A DNA stretch of 64,000 nucleotides from Microbotryomycetes sp. JL201. Its lineage: Eukaryota > Basidiomycota > Microbotryomycetes. The notes under the pieces are model-generated. The model was not told where the DNA came from. It ran no database searches and saw only the letters and a program-made list of their open reading frames with translations. Positions 47,859-61,203 of the stretch are shown here, piece by piece (the stretch's first letter is position 1; every line of letters begins with the position of its first letter). Location: contig JAQYUZ010000003.1 in assembly GCA_033819885.1 (NCBI GenBank), forward strand, positions 62,001 to 126,000. Direction: 5' to 3'. Both the position numbers and the translations under genes were made by a program.

Positions 47859-49744
47859 TCATGCTGCGTGACCTGACGCCAAGCCGCCGACGCTGACGTG
47901 TACACCGCCGACGTTCAAGAGACCAGGGGCCGGACTGGCGCTACGGCTGTGCGCAGGCGAACCCGATCTAGATCCAGGTCTTGATCCACCATGATGCAAG
48001 CCGTGCATGCCAGAATGTGAAACGGAAGACATTTGCGCGCCATTTGCCTTTTTGTGGCCGGGAGGATACTGCGGCGGCGGATGAACGCCTTGTGCGAGCA
48101 TCGACAATCCCAAAGCGCCATGAGATCCTGTCGATAGAAAGCCAATCAGCACAGCATTACGCGCAACCAATCCCGAGGACGCACCAGAGTGTGAGTAATG
48201 ATATCGCAAGCCGTTCATACTGAAAACGCGCAAGAAAGTTAGTCGAACAATTGGCACATTTATGATACAGTGATCGCGCACTTTTTGTACCGCTTGCCGC
48301 AACTGGCGACGTGGCAAACGAATGGTTTGCCCTCAATCTTGCTCATATCGTCTGAACCACCTCCTGCGCCACCCTTGCCAGCGTTGCAGTGCCCGTGCAG
48401 ACGGTGATACTTGAGACCGTTCTGTTGCTTGTATGCCTTGTCGCAGCCAGGCACAGAACACTTGAAAGGTTTCTCACTCGGTGGCGTATATGGTCGGCCT
48501 GAAGGCGAGATTTGAATGCCACGGCCGAGTGGATCGGACGCGGTCGGCAATGCCGCTACAGAGCTTTGACCGAGAGCAGCGGCCAGCGCGATCGCCTGCT
48601 CCTCTTTCATGTTCGGTGGAAGAGCCGACATTGGGCCGCCGACATTTCCCGCGTTGGCTATGTTCAGGTTCGACGTTGAAGACACGGACGACGAGGACGG
48701 CGACGCCTCGCGGTGCGAGCTCGGTGAGCCAGCGTCAGACTCTGGCGAGTCGGCAGGAGTCGACGGAAACAGAAGCGATGGTGCGAGGCCGACGGATGCA
48801 TCCTGTTGCAAGTTGTTGATGACGGGTTGCTGCGTTTGTATGGAAAACATGCCTTCGACGCCTTGACCAGGTATTTCTTCCATTATTGGGGTGCCAGGAA
48901 CGGACGAATCGGGCGTCGTATAGCCTTGCTGAGCGCGGTTGGCGGCGAATGGATCGACGACGAGTGGCGCGCCGCCGATGCCACGCAAGCCAGACCCGAT
49001 CGGCGTCGCATTCATGGCCGTGCTGAATTTCTTTTTGCTCGCCGACCCGTTTTGTAGGCCTAGTGAATTTTCGAATGCAGACATGTTTGCCGGCTGCTGG
49101 AACCCGGTTGCTGGCGCGTTTGAAGTTGTGGCGGCAGCGAGCGTTGACGCGGGGGCGCCAGACGCCGTCGTGACAGGCATTTGATTATAGGCTGGCACTG
49201 ATGGGTCATCCATCTCCATGTCAAGTTCCATAGATGGGTCGAGCTGAATATTGTTGATCGCAGGCGATTCTGGCGTGTCGTATGACGATAGGCCACTCTT
49301 TTTCTGTTCAAAGACGTTGCGGGGCGGCCCTTGGCTCATACGTGGACTTGGTGGCCCAGATATTGTACCTTCGCTGCCCGTGTTGTCCATCTCCATGCCG
49401 ACACCGCCAAGACCGCTTCCTTGGGCACCGTCATTGTCTGGCGCGACATGGCATTCTTCAAAATGTTCGAGGAGGCCGTGCAAGTCTTGCAAGTCAAGGC
49501 CGCAGCATGTAAAGTTGCGAAAGAATTGAGCCTCTAGTTTCGGTCGGTCCTCGAATGATCGGCCGAGCGACATGCCCATGTTTGAGAAACCGGGTGACGA
49601 GGACAGCTGGGTGAGAGAGGACGAGAGTGCAGAGAGGGAAAAGGGGGAGTTGAGACCAAAGCTCTTTGAAAGGGACGTTGACAGGGCCGGATGAAGCATC
49701 GGCGACCTCGTCGGGCTGGGCGCGCACGAAACGCAAGGCATCAT
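47859..49744 (-). CDS. SFP1-type C2H2 zinc-finger protein (copy B)
   Basis: Three exons give 588 residues; introns are 48220-48281 and 48128-48184. The start is the first of two adjacent ATGs (49742-49744). A degenerate N-terminal finger (FTCCGLDLQDLHGLLEHFEECH) recalls the first finger of yeast Sfp1. A long Ser/Pro/Gly-rich region leads to RPYTPPSEKPFKCSVPGC, NGLKYHRLHGHC and the second finger FVCHVASCGKRYKNMNGLRYHYSHS, again split in the Asn codon after RYK. The C-terminus (SGMHGLHHGGSRPGSRSG) is low in complexity. Together with copy A it is a neighbouring, same-strand paralogue pair. This copy, with the extra N-terminal finger, looks closer to canonical Sfp1. Confidence 0.83.
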
Positions 49745-52074
49745 CGTCAGCACAAGGGAAGGGCGGGGCTGATGCAAGTTGTCGTGGGGACATCATGAGG
49801 CTTGGCATTCGTGCCCGCACTCGAGTGCCGGGGGCGATGCGTGTGCTCGAGTGAGACACAAAGGCCCGGCGGCGAGCGAGCGACAACCAGAGCATGCTGC
49901 CGCTTGCCAGACTCTGTCACGGAAGCCTGGCAGGCTACACGTGGCACTCGAGGTGCTTGCGTGGGCACGCTCGGAGCGGGTAGGCCACGTTATGGCGGCT
50001 AGGACGAGGCCGTGCATGCGCGTTCGAACCGAAAGGACTCACTCGCTCTGGCCCTGCTGCTGCCGATTGATCAGCACAGGCGTCGGCATCGCTCCAACAG
50101 TCGCGCAAGGCTGGCCTGGGGCGTGATTCTAAAAGGTGGGCGTGCGTGTGTCGCGGAGAATGACTTGGGACGAAAGTGGCGGGCCGCAGCAGCACTCGGG
50201 GCGCACACCGAATCGCGCTCTCGAGGACGATGACCGACAGCTGGGGTCGACGCGGCCTGGTAGAAAGTGGTTGTGGACACACACAAACAAGTTGCGCCGA
50301 CAAACAAGTGCTCGCCGAGCTGCAGACGAGTCAACAGGCGCAGGGCACGCGCAAGCGAGTCAGCAACCTCCTTGTCACATCAACCGATTGTGCAGGCAGC
50401 CTCACGATGCTGTGGAACGTGGCCTTGAAACTGTCGAGTGGCTCTTGCTGAACGGGCTCGAGGTCAAGTCTGACGCTCAAGACACTGGCGAAGCGCGGCC
50501 TGCCTGCGAGCTTAGCGCGGATCGCTGTCGCCGCAGCACGCTCGGACTCGTTCGACAGGTGCACACACACACCACACACTTCGCTTGCTTGAAATGTCGA
50601 GCAGTCGAGCACAGCACAATTCACCACTCGAAGTCACCGTGGCCACGTCAATTTCAACTTCCGTCACTGCAATGATGTCGCCAGAGGCACTCGCGCCACC
50701 GCAGCAATGAATGACCTCAGCTTGCACTATGAAGCACGTGACCCATGCCGCGCACACATACACCGAGTCGCACCAATGATGCTCCGTCTTACGCACACCT
50801 ATCCGAGGGTCTCATATGCACACCAGGAACGCCCACCGTGTCAGATTGCTTGTGCCACCAACCCAACTTAAGACAGAGAATCGCATGATCACTGCTCACG
50901 TAATTCGGGCATGCACCACCCGAACGAGCATTGGCAATGTATTGGTTGCCAACTGTCGCATTGCATAAAGGTCGAGGAAAAGGAGTTATCTCTAGGGTGG
51001 TGATCGTGCGAAAGTTCTTAGTGAGCTGCACCTGCGGAAGTGAGACGGCACAAGAGCATGATACAGCTCAATGCGATTGGATTAAAGTACAAACGGTGGT
51101 CTTTATCAAGTCAGTGTAGCACTTCCGCGCGCAGTGGGTACTTTCAAATCGAAACCAACTCAGTTCACCTCGTTGAGGGCTGCGAAGGCTTCTGCATCGT
51201 TCCGCTCTGTCTACACATTCTGAGCCCGAGATCACGAACTCGGCTCTGAAGGAGTCTTTTGCGTTGGAGCCGCGAAACAGAGTGGCGACGGAAGCTGTCT
51301 CAGATTGTCAGAGACACCGAGTAGAGCCTTGAAAAAGTTTCACTGCTCCGGACCGCCGAGATACATTGATAGGTTCTTTATTCTTGCTCCTGCGAGGGCA
51401 GCTCATCTCGAGCGATTGGTCAGCCCCGAGACTCGGAAAAGACAGACGACGAAAGGTCGCAAGCCCAGATAGGTTTGACACGACAGACAGCGAATGCCTT
51501 GTCTCGATCTGTATACAAACATAGCCCGCGTGCAGTTGACCATGTATGCATATTTTCGAAGTACACCCATGTTCCCGTTAGCCCTGAAATGTGCCCAAAG
51601 CGGCCTGTCGGCTATTGCCGCTAGGCGCCGTACTGATACAGGGTGGGCAGATGCACAAAGCCGAAAGGTCGTACAGATTGTGAGGTATTCATGCATTCAA
51701 GCAGTATCAAGATAGCATAGCACCTTGAATACATTAAGAGCGGTGAAATGTCTCACGTTCGTTTGTGCCTTTTCGCCGACTCTGTCGGCCCCAAGGCAGG
51801 TGCCTCGAAGCTACGGCTTGTGCTGCTTTGCGCTTGCTTTTTTGTCTCTTGGCTGCTTTTGAACCCGCCTCGGTTTCCCACGACAGCGGCTACCGGGGTT
51901 TGGCAGGGCTGTGTGAGGCAAGTCTCAATCGGCCGGTCCCGAAAGTGTTTCACCCAGGAAGGAGATAGTCCGGAAATCCCTTTTGGCGAAGAATCTTGTC
52001 TTCTTCGATCCCATACTGGCGACTGTTTCCTTGTGCAGTCAAACTACACGACAGACCTGGCTCGCCTGTAGGCC
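49745..52074. other. 2.3-kb divergent regulatory region
   Basis: Head-to-head space between SFP1-like copy B (minus) and the thioesterase-like gene (plus). The first kilobase is GC- and CpG-rich and open in several frames on both strands, but the translations are Arg/Cys/His-rich shadows with no motif. A 107-codon frame at 51748-52071 ends 4 bases before the next ATG. I see no gene I can support; the length fits a complex promoter for a growth regulator. Confidence 0.45.
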
Positions 52075-54304
52075 ATGTCAAGGACCTCGACGCTCTTGTC
52101 TTTTCCTGAACACGAGCAACGACAGTCTTTTGGCTCTTCGGTAGCGGTTCCCCACCCGGAAGGCGCCAACATGCCGGCAGACGCGGGCTCGAACAGCAGC
52201 CTGCTGACGACCAGACGCGGATCGAGCTTCCGCATCTCGTTGCTGGACACGGCCGCCGCTCAGCAGGGACGAGCAAGAGGTCCGAGCGCAGGTAGCTCAG
52301 GGGCCACGGCCTCGTCATCGTCACCCTTGGCCACCACGTCGAATTCGTCAGGAGTGTCCCCTTCTTCGTCCACATTCATCAACATCAGACGCAGGTCGTC
52401 CGTCAGGCCTTTTGGACAAACGCCAGACCTGAATGTCTCGGACAGCTTTGCCGCAGTCGACAACATTCGTCCTCTGCGCTTCCATGGAGACAGGATCACG
52501 AATCAGCAAGCCGATTACGAGGCTAGTCCGGACTCTTCAGGCTACAGAGATTCGATGGCGTTCTCCTCGAGGTCAAATTCGCCCGCGACTACGGCACCGT
52601 CCTCGGTCGACGGTGGCGACACGCGCCGCAGTGACGTATTTCACACTCGCAAGCGTTCAACCACGGACGACGTCAGCATTGACGACGACACCATCAGGGC
52701 GTTCGCATTCAAGCCTTCGAGCGCAGCGCAGGCGAGACGCGTTGCGAGCATGTCTGAACGATCTCAATCGTCAAAAGATCCCTGGTTTGCATTGGGCGCA
52801 AAGCATGTCAGGCGTGCCTCGTTCCAGAACACTTCGCCCTACACGAGCCCCAACTTGACGGGCAGGTTCAGAGCCAGACGGCCAACAGTCCCTGCAGGGT
52901 CTACGAGATTCGTGCGTTTGGCGCTCAAGGCTTTTGCTCTGACGGCCGTTTCGTGCATCATTGGCAACATTGTCTTGTCGACCTTCTTCTCAGGCCCAAG
53001 TAGACATACTGGCGCTCATGTGCCATTGCCCGACACATTCGCATCATTCATCAACGACCACGAAGGACCTGCGGCACCAACTTTGATCCAAGCCCGACCC
53101 GAGCAGCCCTCGGCCCCTTCTCGCAAACACAACACCGAAGGTCCGGTCCTCGATGGTCGCGACTTGGTCAACTTTCGAAGAGACGTTTTGTGGGGACCGC
53201 CAGAGGAAAGTCTGCTGACGGACGTGTTGCCCCCGAGACCGGGGTTCGAGCACGAGTCGACGATCATTTTCATGCACGTGAGTGTACATATTGAGAGAGC
53301 TTCCTAAGACGTTAGCGTGTTGACAGGAATCGAGTGCAGGGCTTGACGCAGCACACATACGACAACCAGCTCGCAGATGCCATTGCCAAAGATTTTCCGT
53401 CGACCCGCTGGGTGATGCCTCAGGCGTGAGCCATGCCCCCATTTTTTTTATTTTTGTGAGAGCGCAACACATTCCGTCTCACACATTTTCACAAACAGCC
53501 CTCACCGACCGGTTACTACGCTCAAGGGCGACGAGCAACCGGCTTGGTTCGACATGCGAGCTTGGCCTTACGACATCGAGACCGACCAAGACACCGAATC
53601 AATGTACGCGTCCACGCGCGCTCTCAATGCCGTCATCGAGTCCGAGATTGATCAACTTGTCAAACGACTTCACGAGCGAGGTGGCCTGTCTACGATCGAA
53701 CGCATCCAAGCTAGAGAAACGTTGAGTACTATCGACACTGGGTTGTCTGAATTGGACGAAGAGAGTCTTGGGCTGGGTTCGACCGAAGAGAGAGCTTGGG
53801 CCGCTTCGCGAATGGTCGTGGCCGGGTTCAGTCAAGGCAGTGTCATGAGTTTGCTCGCCGGTGTGACGAACCGAAACAGGCTCGGTGGAATCGTCTTGAT
53901 CAGCTCGTTCCTGCCTTTGAGAAAAACCCTACCAAGCGTAAGTTTCATTTCCTTGTCTCTTATCTACGTAATGTCAATCCTCGTCAACGAGATCTGCTGA
54001 CACTCCTGTGTTTATCATTTCGGTGAATGGACTTTTCTTCCGCAAACAGCTCATCGCTGGTTTGAATCGTCAAGACTTGCCCATTTTTTGGGGACACGGT
54101 TCAGCAGATCCTTACTTGCTTCATTCGGACGCTCTCGTATCTAAACAAATCCTCGAACGACCGACGACTCGACTCGGTTTGGGAATGACACAGTTGGAGT
54201 TTCATACGTACCAAGACGCACCTCACGTGTTGACGCCAGAGGAATCGACACACGTAGCAACGTTTTTGAACAGATTGTTACCAAAGCCTGTTGAATCGGC
54301 TTGA
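52075..54304 (+). CDS. Membrane-anchored acyl-protein-thioesterase/lysophospholipase-like hydrolase
   Basis: Four exons give 660 residues; introns are 53278-53339, 53426-53498 and 53938-54049. Residues 1-280 are Ser/Pro-rich and disordered. One transmembrane helix (ALKAFALTAVSCIIGNIVLS, about 285-305) follows, making a likely type II membrane protein. The C-terminal half is an alpha/beta hydrolase of the phospholipase/carboxylesterase (APT1) family: IIFMHGLTQHTYDNQLADA, MPQAPHRPVTTLKG, PAWFDMRAW, the nucleophile elbow VVAGFSQGSVMS (Ser about 540), the acid in GHGSADPY (about 597) and the histidine in DAPHVLTP (about 632). The catalytic triad is complete. Family members remove palmitate or acyl chains from proteins or lysolipids. 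The classical enzyme is a soluble protein of about 230 residues, so the anchor and long head are unusual. Confidence 0.82.
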
Positions 54305-54541
54305 TTTTCGGGACAGTAGCAGAAGACGTGTCATTCTCGTCTTTTCTCTCATGTTGTAACATTGTCAACGATGGAAAAAGATCATTCGACCGTGCTCAAG
54401 TAACTGCTCTTTTCAGATAGAAAAAAGATTGGTCTACGCAAAGAGGGATGATTTGACAATGTCAATTTCTTTTGAGAGGTTTGGATATCGATTCGAGAAC
54501 CTTCTCGACCATGGTGATACCTATATGGGCGACCGAACCGA
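54305..54541. other. Convergent intergenic
   Basis: A 237-bp tail-to-tail gap between the thioesterase-like gene and SPE3-LYS9. It presumably holds both terminators. Confidence 0.5.
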
Positions 54542-57516
<2,975 letters not shown>

Positions 57517-57689
57517 GATGCGCGCAAGTGCTGTTAGCCGAGGTGCGGTACTGGAACGTTGGTCGTTCCTGCGACGCTTACTCGTTGCAAGCGGTGCGAA
57601 AGAAGGACTGTGCGCGCATACACTCTGCTCGCTCGCCGAATCTCCACCGACACGTCCGCAGCGACTTGGTCTGCCTCTGCACACATCCA
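57517..57689. promoter_or_regulatory. Shared bidirectional promoter, SPE3-LYS9 / NAS6
   Basis: Only 173 bp separate the two divergent start codons, so both promoters must overlap. I see no TATA box. A CGGTGCGAAAG element near 57594 loosely resembles, but does not match, the proteasome-gene PACE motif. Confidence 0.4.
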
Positions 57690-58875
57690 ATGATCTCAAC
57701 GGGCGCAGACATTCACAAACTGGCCAGAGAAGGCAAGCACGCAAATGCGATTATCATCTCATTCACGTCGTTCAACTCGCCGCTGACGACGCCGCCGCCG
57801 CCGCTCACATTCATCATCGCATGGTACGCACACAGGCCAAGCCGGACTTGCTCGAGTCGCTCTGGAATCGGACCCTCGCCTCTTGTTATTGCTCGACAGC
57901 GTGAGCATCGCAATCTGCAACGCGTAACGACGCTGCTTCACCGAGCTGACATTGCCATGGTGGGCACCCAAAGGACAAACGAACGCCATTGCAAAACGCG
58001 ATCTCTGCCGTACCGCCTTCGGGCTCGCTCGTGTCCACTTTGGTCGACTTTTTGCCTCAACTCGATTCTGATGACGAACGAACAAGAGCGCTCGAGAACG
58101 AGGACGAGACGGGCAACACGGCTTTGATTTCGGCTGGTGAGCTTGCACAACAGCCGATGAAGATTCGTTTGATCGCCAATAGCCTTTGATCGCAGCCGCC
58201 GCCGGAAATCTCGAGATTGTGTCAATGATTGTCGGAGCGGGCGCAAACGTGACTGCTGCCAATAACAAAGGTTTGACTGCATTGTGAGTGTAAATTGCCC
58301 CTTCATCTCGCTGGCTCTGCTCATGTCGTCGCATCCTATACAGACACTACGCCGCCAGCAAAGGCCATGTCTCGGCAAGCTTGAACACTTTCAAGGGAGA
58401 CGATCGCTATCCGAGCTGACACGTTTCCTTCGTATCAGGTCGGGCAGCTGTTAATTCAAAAGGGAGCAGACATCAACACTCGAGACAAGGCCAACCAGAT
58501 TCCCCTGTGAGCCATGTGCGCGGGCCGAAAGCTTTTAGACCCAACAACATTGACCGAGCGCCTCGAGACAGACATCGAGCAGCTACCACGGGGGCGCTAC
58601 CGTTCATCCGTCTGATTCTGGCTTCGACATCGCCGACGAAGCCGACAGCGCCTCGACTGAACGCTCAGGACCGGTCAGGAAACACGCCGTTACATCTGGC
58701 TGTCGAGAGTGGACACGCAGAAGCAGCAGTTGCTCTGATTGAAGCAGGCGCCGATCGAGACCGGATGAACGCAGATAGCCTAAGGGCAGAGGATCCCCAG
58801 TTTGAAGGAGTTGGCGGCACAGAGGCAAAGCGTGTCAGAGAATACATTGTGCAGCGGTGTGGACCGCTCGAATGA
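57690..58875 (+). CDS. NAS6: 26S proteasome assembly chaperone, gankyrin/Nas6
   Basis: Ankyrin-repeat chaperone that binds the Rpt3 C-terminus during assembly of the 19S base. Seven exons give 253 residues; introns are 57733-57835, 57901-57973, 58137-58195, 58284-58343, 58375-58438 and 58507-58571. After MISTGADIHKLAREGQAGLA come repeats with the TPLH pattern: DKRTPLQNAISA, GNTALISAAAAGNLEIVSMI, KGLTALHYAASKGHVSVGQL, NQIPLHRAATTGALPFIRLI and SGNTPLHLAVESGHAEAAVA. It ends EGVGGTEAKRVREYIVQRCG. Size and repeat number fit PSMD10/Nas6 (about 226-228 residues) with a short extra loop. Introns one and five both have GCAAGC donors, two GC-AG introns in one gene. Confidence 0.85.
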
Positions 58876-59085
58876 ACGAAACAACAGAGTGTCTCGCACA
58901 GCGTTTTAGAAAATGTTGTAAGGATCGATTTCACGTGACCCGGGCGATTTTCTTGCGCAAATCGAGCAAGCTGGGAGATGACAGTTCTGGTCATTAACCA
59001 AGTCGTTTCGTTACTAAGCCTGCGTTTTGCGATGTGGTATGCTTGCGAATTCTACCCGGCTCGGATCCGTTGCCCAGCCTCTTAA

Positions 59086-59096
59086 CTATTTTATAC
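59086..59096 (+). promoter_or_regulatory. TATA-like element upstream of J-domain gene
   Basis: The A/T block ACTATTTTATACC stands alone in a GC-balanced region 22-32 bases before the ATG at 59118. It could be a core promoter element with a very short leader, or simply leader sequence. Start-site mapping would decide. Confidence 0.3.
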
Positions 59097-59117
59097 CACA
59101 AGCCCTCAACAACAACA

Positions 59118-61086
59118 ATGGCGCCGAGTGCAGGAATCTCGACATCCACGTCTGTACCACTTGTGCATACTCGCAAACGAGATGCGTCACTCGTTGTGAC
59201 AACGTGCGCTCATTGTCAATCGCTGCTCGAATACACGAGACCGACGACGCTTGGACCGCAAGGCCAAGTCGAGTTAGAGTGTGCTTCGTGTCACAGAAAA
59301 TGGACGACAAGTGAAGGTGGACACGATAACGTGGCTGGAGCGCAACCGAACATGGCCGGCGCGAGCTCGTCAAAGTCATCAAACAATACCAACAAGGGCA
59401 AGCGGAGGATCGGCACAGGTGAACATTAATGTCGATTGCATGATCTGTCCCTAGAGCTGTGCGAACTGACTGACCGAGGACATGCGCAGACGAGAAGCCG
59501 CTCGACATGTCATATTATGACGTGAGTGTGGCCGAACGGGCAATCACAACTCTTGAGCTAATCTGAACATACTCTGTCGTCCCGCAGTTGCTCGGACTCA
59601 AAGCCGATTGCACGACAGAAGACGTCAAGAAAGCTTACAGGCGGCTGGTGAGCGAGCGCACAGATCGTCTCGTGCTGGTGATGACAACGAGCACGAACCT
59701 GTATTGACTCTCGAGTCAACTCAAAGGCTATCAAAAACCATCCCGACAAGAATCCTGACGACCCTCAGGCGGCTGAACGGTTCAAAGAAATCGCTGTAGC
59801 GGTCAGTGCCACACCCGTCAATGATATCAAACACCGTCATCTCATACATTGACTCGCTATACGAACAGTACACGACACTATCAGACGAAGGATTGAGACA
59901 TACGTATAACGAGTTTGGCAAAGGCAAAGGAGACGGCACGGGCGAAGACGGCATTGTCGACCCGGAAAGCATCTTTTCGCAATTGTTTGGCGGAGAACGG
60001 TTTCAAGACATTATCGGAACGCTGTCACTCGGTCAGGAAATGAAATCGGCCATGCAGGAAGAGCAAGAGGACGATGACGAGCACGGCGCGGGCGAAGGGT
60101 CAAAGGTCACAAAGACGAACGGGTCGGCAATGACGGTCGGGCCCGACGGTAAACCTGTTCAAAAAAGCCCTGAAGAGCTAGAGGCAGACAGGAAAAAGAA
60201 GGAAGCAAAAGAAGCGGCTGAAAGAAAACAAGCCGAGCAAAAAGCTGCCGCACGAGAAGAACGAGTCAAAAAGCTGGCAGGAAAACTGATGGACAAGCTC
60301 GCGCTGTTTACTGAGCAAGCACAGGGAGAAGAAGATGCTCAGATTGCTTCAGCAGGCAAGTTCACCCTTGCCGCTAAACGAAATGGCCACAGCTAACGAG
60401 CTTTTGGATCAGTGAGGACAATGTGGAACATTGAAGCAGAAGAACTCAAGCAAGAGAGTTACGGCGTCGAACTCCTTCACACAGTCGGCTTTGTCTACAC
60501 GAGCAAATCCAAGTATGTGGACGCCCAACAATACTCGATTTCGCTCGCTGATGATTGGCTCTCAAAGGCACTATCTTGCATCGACAGGCATTGTACCTTT
60601 CGGAATGGCGGGCTGGGTCCACTCGATGAAATCGGCAGCCCACATCGTCGGACAGACCGTTTCGACAGTTAGATCAGCTTACGCTCTCAAAGACGTCTTT
60701 GATGCCCTCGCTGCTGCCGAGAAGAGTGGGTTGTCGGAAGAGAAGAAGAAGGAACTTGAAGATAAAGCAGCGCAGATGGGCTTGCACGCCCTCTTCAAGG
60801 TCAGACCTCCTTTCTAGTCTGAGCATTCAGCAATTTCAAGCATTGACGGGAGATTGAAATTTCGCAGGGCGCTAAACTTGAAGTTGAATCAGTTATCAGA
60901 GAAGTGTGCGACGTGATTTTGTCTGATGCGCCCGTGCCTGTCCTTCGGAAACGAGCGATTGCACTTGGACTGCTCGGCGAGAGCTACGAGGCCGTCAAAA
61001 AAGACGAGAACTGCAATCCACCATTGGGAGCCGGACCTTTCGGCATGCCTACGGGCGGCGCAAATGTCAAGACGCCAGCGGCATGA
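59118..61086 (+). CDS. J-domain (Hsp40) protein, Caj1-like, with zinc-ribbon-like N-terminus
   Basis: Hsp70 co-chaperone. Eight exons give 501 residues; introns are 59419-59489, 59522-59587, 59648-59726, 59802-59868, 60356-60412, 60513-60567 and 60800-60867. The N-terminus has two CxxC pairs (Cys 30, 33, 55 and 58; TTCAHCQSLLEY and ELECASCHRKW). The J domain starts SYYDLLGLKADCTTEDVKKAY with HPD at 136-138, and a J-X type C-terminal region follows: GGERFQDIIGTLSLG, a long Lys/Glu coiled coil, EELKQESYGVELLHTVGFVY, HIVGQTVSTVRSAYAL and KRAIALGLLGESYEAVKKDE. Yeast Caj1/Djp1 share the C-terminal part but start directly with the J domain. The start is the first ATG of the frame. A TATA-like TATTTTATAC lies about 30 bases upstream. 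Confidence 0.87.
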
Positions 61087-61203
61087 ATGTCCTTTTCGGT
61101 TCGGAAGACTGCTCACGTGATTGGGAACTAACAGGTTTTGGAGTGATATTTACTAGCGTAATCGTTGTAAATCATGTACCGAATCAAACAAAAATCTACA
61201 GTC

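Noticed and set aside
50136-50675. Plus-strand frame of 179 codons in the 2.3-kb gap
   Set aside because: GC-rich DNA produces long open frames in several registers here; none has splice signals or conserved character.
57580-57610. Proteasome PACE element in the NAS6 promoter
   Set aside because: The sequence GGTGCGAAA differs from the consensus GGTGGCAAA at two positions, and PACE/Rpn4 control is mainly an ascomycete-yeast feature.
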